Below, piece by piece: positions 14,178-16,443 of a DNA stretch of 16,443 nt. A program made the translations under genes and the position numbers. Source of the DNA: JAQTRU01 sp041645555 (GTDB taxonomy: Bacteria; Patescibacteriota; Patescibacteriia; Patescibacteriales; JAQTRU01). The stretch is from NCBI GenBank assembly GCA_041645555.1, contig JBAZPX010000022.1, forward strand, positions 1-16,443, given 5' to 3'. The notes beneath the pieces were generated by a model, which was given only the letters and a program-made list of their open reading frames with translations, ran no database searches and was not told where the DNA came from. Position 1 is the stretch's first letter, and each line of letters begins with the position of its first letter.

Positions 14178-14311
14178 TAAGTCCTAATTTCTAATTCACC
14201 TAATTTCTAATAAAATGCCTAATTCTCAAATGTCTAATTTTTAATTAGTTCTTGAATTATTTTGGTCATTGGACATTTGGATTTTTATTAGAAATTAGAA
14301 ATTAGGACTTA
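14178..14311. repeat. 134-bp near-continuous A/T palindrome
   Basis: Perfect 19-bp inverted ends, TAAGTCCTAATTTCTAATT (14178-14196) and its complement (14293-14311). Further in, AATTTCTAATAAAA pairs with TTTTATTAGAAATT (14 bp), and CAAATGTC with GACATTTG (8 bp), leaving a loop around 14237-14264. The two arms could form one long hairpin in DNA or RNA. The motif CTAATTTCTAATT recurs within it, and the 12-mer CCTAATTCTCAA is shared with pilD (335-346). Confidence 0.75.
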
Positions 14312-14366
14312 GAAATTTTCTATCATTCATCATTCGTTCACGCCCAACTGGACCCTTCCTATTAAG

Positions 14367-15410
14367 CTACTTAGTTTCTCTCATCGCCAAGCCAATGGCG
14401 ACAGAAAGCTTCGGCCCTATCTCGGCAATAACCGGCCCTAAATCAACCGGAAAAGAAACCCTAGTCCAGGGATCGCCGATAATTATGTTCATGTTAAAAA
14501 TTTTCGATAAATAACTTACGAAATTAGGCAGAAGCGAAGAACCGCCGGATAAGATTAACTTTTCTACTTTTTTCTCGCTATTCTTGCTTTCAAATAAATT
14601 AAGCATATACTTTATTTCATTGATAATTGGGCTGATTGTTTCCGCGATCGCTTTCGGCACAACCTCTTCGCTGGAGCCGACCGAGCTTATTCCTAAATCA
14701 TATTTAAACTGCTCGGCTCTTTCCGAACCAACGCCTAAATTATTGCTGATCGCCTTAGTTATGGCCAAACCGCCGACATCTATGCTCCGGGAAAGCACGG
14801 GGATGCCCTTATCGATGACGGAAATATCAGTCGTACTCATGCCCACCTCAACGATTATTACCGTTGATTTGTCGCCTCCTAATAAAGCTCTAATCAGGGA
14901 AAAAGTTTCCGTTTCCAAACTCAACAAGCTAATCTGGGCTTCCTTAAAAATGCTTATATATTTTTTCACCAAGGCTTTCGGCGCCCCGGTTAAAAGTATT
15001 TTTACGTTTTTATCTTTCTGCTCCCCGCCTTCTATTTTTTTCCAATCCAGGACCATCTCCTCCAGGGGCAGAGGAATAACTTTTTTAGCCTCCCAATGGA
15101 CGGCGGAAGAAAAATCTTTCTGGTCGACATTGGCTAAATTAATAATTGAAGAAAAAACGGAAAAAGTAGGCAGAGCCGCCACCGCGCTCCGGCTCACGGT
15201 CTTTGCCTTCTTGCAAATCTCATTTATAACTTTAGCGGTGTACTTAGCGTCGTTCTGCCAATCCTTTCTCTCTATCTCCCCCAGATTCTCGGTAAAACCA
15301 TAAGTTAACAATCGTAATCCGCCTGCTCCTCTTTCTAACTCCACGACTTTTATACTGGCTGTGCCAATATCAATCCCCAGGTGGCTTTTTTCTGAAGAAA
15401 ATAAGCTCAT
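14367..15410 (-). CDS. pilM: Actin-like type IV pilus assembly protein PilM
   Basis: A cytoplasmic actin/FtsA-fold ATP-binding protein of 347 residues (normal length) that binds the N-terminal peptide of PilN and joins the motor level to the membrane complex. Phosphate-1 is GIDIGTASIK (12-21), the PilM-typical HWEAKKVIPLPLEEMVLDW block is at 105-123, phosphate-2 is VEVGMSTTDISVID (187-200) followed by SIDVGGLAITKAI, and the adenosine motif is LILSGGSSLLP (285-295). DPWTRVSFP (313-321) is the typical C-terminal block. It is the first gene of the pil operon, behind two tandem promoters. No SD precedes the ATG. Confidence 0.96.
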   Translation of the reverse strand: MSLFSSEKSHLGIDIGTASIKVVELERGAGGLRLLTYGFTENLGEIERKDWQNDAKYTAKVINEICKKAKTVSRSAVAALPTFSVFSSIINLANVDQKDFSSAVHWEAKKVIPLPLEEMVLDWKKIEGGEQKDKNVKILLTGAPKALVKKYISIFKEAQISLLSLETETFSLIRALLGGDKSTVIIVEVGMSTTDISVIDKGIPVLSRSIDVGGLAITKAISNNLGVGSERAEQFKYDLGISSVGSSEEVVPKAIAETISPIINEIKYMLNLFESKNSEKKVEKLILSGGSSLLPNFVSYLSKIFNMNIIIGDPWTRVSFPVDLGPVIAEIGPKLSVAIGLAMRETK

Positions 15411-15475
15411 AATGTTATTCTAAATCACTCCGCCGGCCAGTTAAGAGGGCTTTTGGAGCTTAATTTTATAATCGC

Positions 15476-15504
15476 TTGGAATTTATATGTTTATATTATA
15501 TAAT
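15476..15504 (+). promoter_or_regulatory. Promoter of the divergent propeller-protein gene
   Basis: Plus-strand TTGGAA (15476-15481), a 17-bp spacer, and a perfect TATAAT (15499-15504). The predicted start is near 15511, about 90 nt before the ATG at 15605. It overlaps the -10 box of the proximal pilM promoter on the other strand. Confidence 0.5.
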
Positions 15505-15523
15505 ATTAAAAGAAATATAACAA
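15495..15523 (-). promoter_or_regulatory. Proximal pil operon promoter
   Basis: Minus-strand TTGTTA (15518-15523), 17-bp spacer, TATAAT (15495-15500). The predicted leader to the pilM ATG (15410) is about 80 nt. The region is very A/T-rich, so a chance match is possible. Confidence 0.5.
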
Positions 15524-15560
15524 AATTTTTCTTTGCTCAAGAATTGCGCTTCCACTGTTA

Positions 15561-15588
15561 ATTATAACATAAACTAATAAATTAACAA
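15561..15588 (-). promoter_or_regulatory. Distal pil operon promoter with extended -10
   Basis: Minus-strand TTGTTA (15583-15588), 16-bp spacer, TATAAT (15561-15566) preceded by the extended -10 TGT. The same TTGTTA and TGTTATA words form the promoter in front of the glycan cassette. The predicted leader is about 140 nt. Confidence 0.6.
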
Positions 15589-15604
15589 AATAAATCAACT
15601 TTAT

Positions 15605-16443
15605 ATGAATTTCTTTATTAAATACAAAAAAATCATATTAATAGTGGCCTTTTTAGCGGCAATTTTTGTTTTTGGTTATCTGCTCTATGCCTTATTTTTT
15701 CGGCCGCCGGCAGAAGAAGTTATTCCGTCCCAGCCGATTTCTACCACTACGCCAGCCGGCTTGCCGAGCGCCTCTACCGGCCCGGGTCAAGTTGTTGGTC
15801 CGGAGGAAACCGGAGCTCTGCCTGAGGGAGGAGAGGGAGAAACCGCCAGTGAAAGGGCCTTGGGCGGCATCACCCAGACAGTTGAACTAAGCCAGACCCA
15901 GGCTTTGGCTGCGACTTTGGCCGGTGATGGCTCTAATCTGCAATATTACAGCCAGGCAGACGGCAAATTTTATAAAATAGACAAAGACGGCCAGGTAACG
16001 GTTTTAGCCGATAAAGTTTTCCACAACGTTGAAACCATAAAATGGGCGCCGGATAAAAATAAAGCGATTTTGGAATATCCGGACGGCGCCAATATTCTCT
16101 ATAATTTCTCCACCGATAAACAGGTAACTTTGCCAACCCACTGGAAAGACTTTGATTTCTCCCCTGACAGCAGCCAGATAGTTATGAAAAGTATCGGGCT
16201 TGACCCTAACAACCGCTGGCTGGCTATAACTAATGAGGATGGTTCTAAAACAACCGCCATTGAAGCTATTGGGGAAAAAGACGAAACCGTCTATCCTTCC
16301 TGGTCGCCCAATAACCAGGTTATCGCCATGTACACGGAAGGAAATGATTTTGACCGCCAGGAAGTTTTCTTCGTCGGCTTAAACCAGGAAAATTTTAAAT
16401 CTACGATTGTTGAAGGCCGCGGTTTCCAGCCCCAATGGTCGCC
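15605..16443 (+). CDS. Membrane-anchored beta-propeller (PD40/TolB-like) protein, partial
   Basis: The reading frame is open from the ATG at 15605 to the window edge (279 codons), with the 3' end missing. Residues about 10-32 are a membrane anchor (IILIVAFLAAIFVFGYLLYALFF), then a Pro/Gly/Ser/Thr-rich linker (34-90). From about 105 on there are propeller-like blades with the recurring W/F-SPD turn: IKWAPDKNKAILEY, FDFSPDSSQIVMKS, PSWSPNNQVIAMY and a final PQWSP at the edge. This is the PD40/WD40-like pattern of TolB. It is likely a surface-facing protein with a binding scaffold; its partner is unknown. It is transcribed divergently from the pil operon, with facing promoters. No SD is seen. 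Its spacing and G+C look like those of its neighbours. Confidence 0.82.
   Translation, partial: MNFFIKYKKIILIVAFLAAIFVFGYLLYALFFRPPAEEVIPSQPISTTTPAGLPSASTGPGQVVGPEETGALPEGGEGETASERALGGITQTVELSQTQALAATLAGDGSNLQYYSQADGKFYKIDKDGQVTVLADKVFHNVETIKWAPDKNKAILEYPDGANILYNFSTDKQVTLPTHWKDFDFSPDSSQIVMKSIGLDPNNRWLAITNEDGSKTTAIEAIGEKDETVYPSWSPNNQVIAMYTEGNDFDRQEVFFVGLNQENFKSTIVEGRGFQPQWS

Larger units (their letters stand above)
14009..14366. other. Non-coding pilM-pilN gap made of two palindromic elements
   Basis: No gene is seen in these 358 bp. Most of the gap is taken by a GC-ended element (14050-14140) and a large A/T-rich palindrome (14178-14311), listed separately. No clear minus-strand promoter or terminator was found, so pilN is likely reached by transcription from pilM. 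Confidence 0.65.

Noticed and set aside
14160..14320. CRISPR-like array suspected from repeated CTAATTTCTAATT units
   Set aside because: Units are short, unequally spaced and arranged as one palindrome, with no spacers and no cas genes.
14584..15303. 239-residue plus-strand open frame opposite pilM
   Set aside because: It is an antisense shadow of a clearly conserved actin-like gene; its product has no recognisable domain and no start signals.
15933..16136. 67-residue minus-strand open frame
   Set aside because: It is an antisense shadow of the propeller protein, whose plus-strand frame is open and patterned with repeats.

Overview
The window (about 40% G+C, judged by eye) looks like a piece of a Candidate Phyla Radiation / Patescibacteria chromosome, probably from the Parcubacteria side. 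The reasons are the gene content and order of a type IV pilus (T4P) locus without pilQ or any other outer-membrane part, the CPR-like flavour of the PilN, PilD and PilT proteins, the scarcity of Shine-Dalgarno (SD) sequences, and A/T-rich palindromic spacers. At least one gene (minus-strand methyltransferase, stop at 1512-1514) ends in TGA and no recoded TGA is needed, so the code is standard and the Gracilibacteria/Absconditabacteria code is unlikely. No tRNA, rRNA, CRISPR array or transposase was seen.

Layout, read along the minus strand from right to left. Two tandem promoters (15495-15588) start a T4P operon: pilM (actin-like), pilN with a very long charged N-terminal extension, pilO, a small single-TM protein in the pilP position, pilB (assembly ATPase), a lone CheY-like response regulator, a divergent pilT-like ATPase without the usual His box, pilC (platform), then two prepilins. 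The last prepilin gene (5412-5834) has its own strong extended -10 promoter, a leader of about 250 nt full of palindromes, and the only textbook SD in the window. A strong hairpin terminator (5339-5372) closes the operon.

Beyond the terminator, on the same strand, comes a cell-surface glycan cassette with its own promoter: a polytopic O-antigen-ligase/PglL-like protein with a TPR tail, two SAM methyltransferases, a GT2 glycosyltransferase, and then the prepilin peptidase pilD, cut by the window edge. Pilins next to a ligase, with the peptidase at the far end, suggest coupling of pilin maturation and glycosylation, but this is inference. On the right, a divergent plus-strand gene (15605 to the edge) encodes a membrane-anchored beta-propeller-like protein whose promoter overlaps the pilM promoter.

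The least explained part is between the genes. Nearly every sizeable gap in the pil operon holds a different imperfect palindrome or terminal-inverted-repeat element of about 45-135 bp. Two copies of one family (ends CCCCGTTAGAAAT, 105 and 106 bp) flank the prepilin genes, and one of them supplies codons for the N-terminus of a prepilin. A low-complexity sequence related to the pilM-pilN spacer also appears inside the pilD reading frame.
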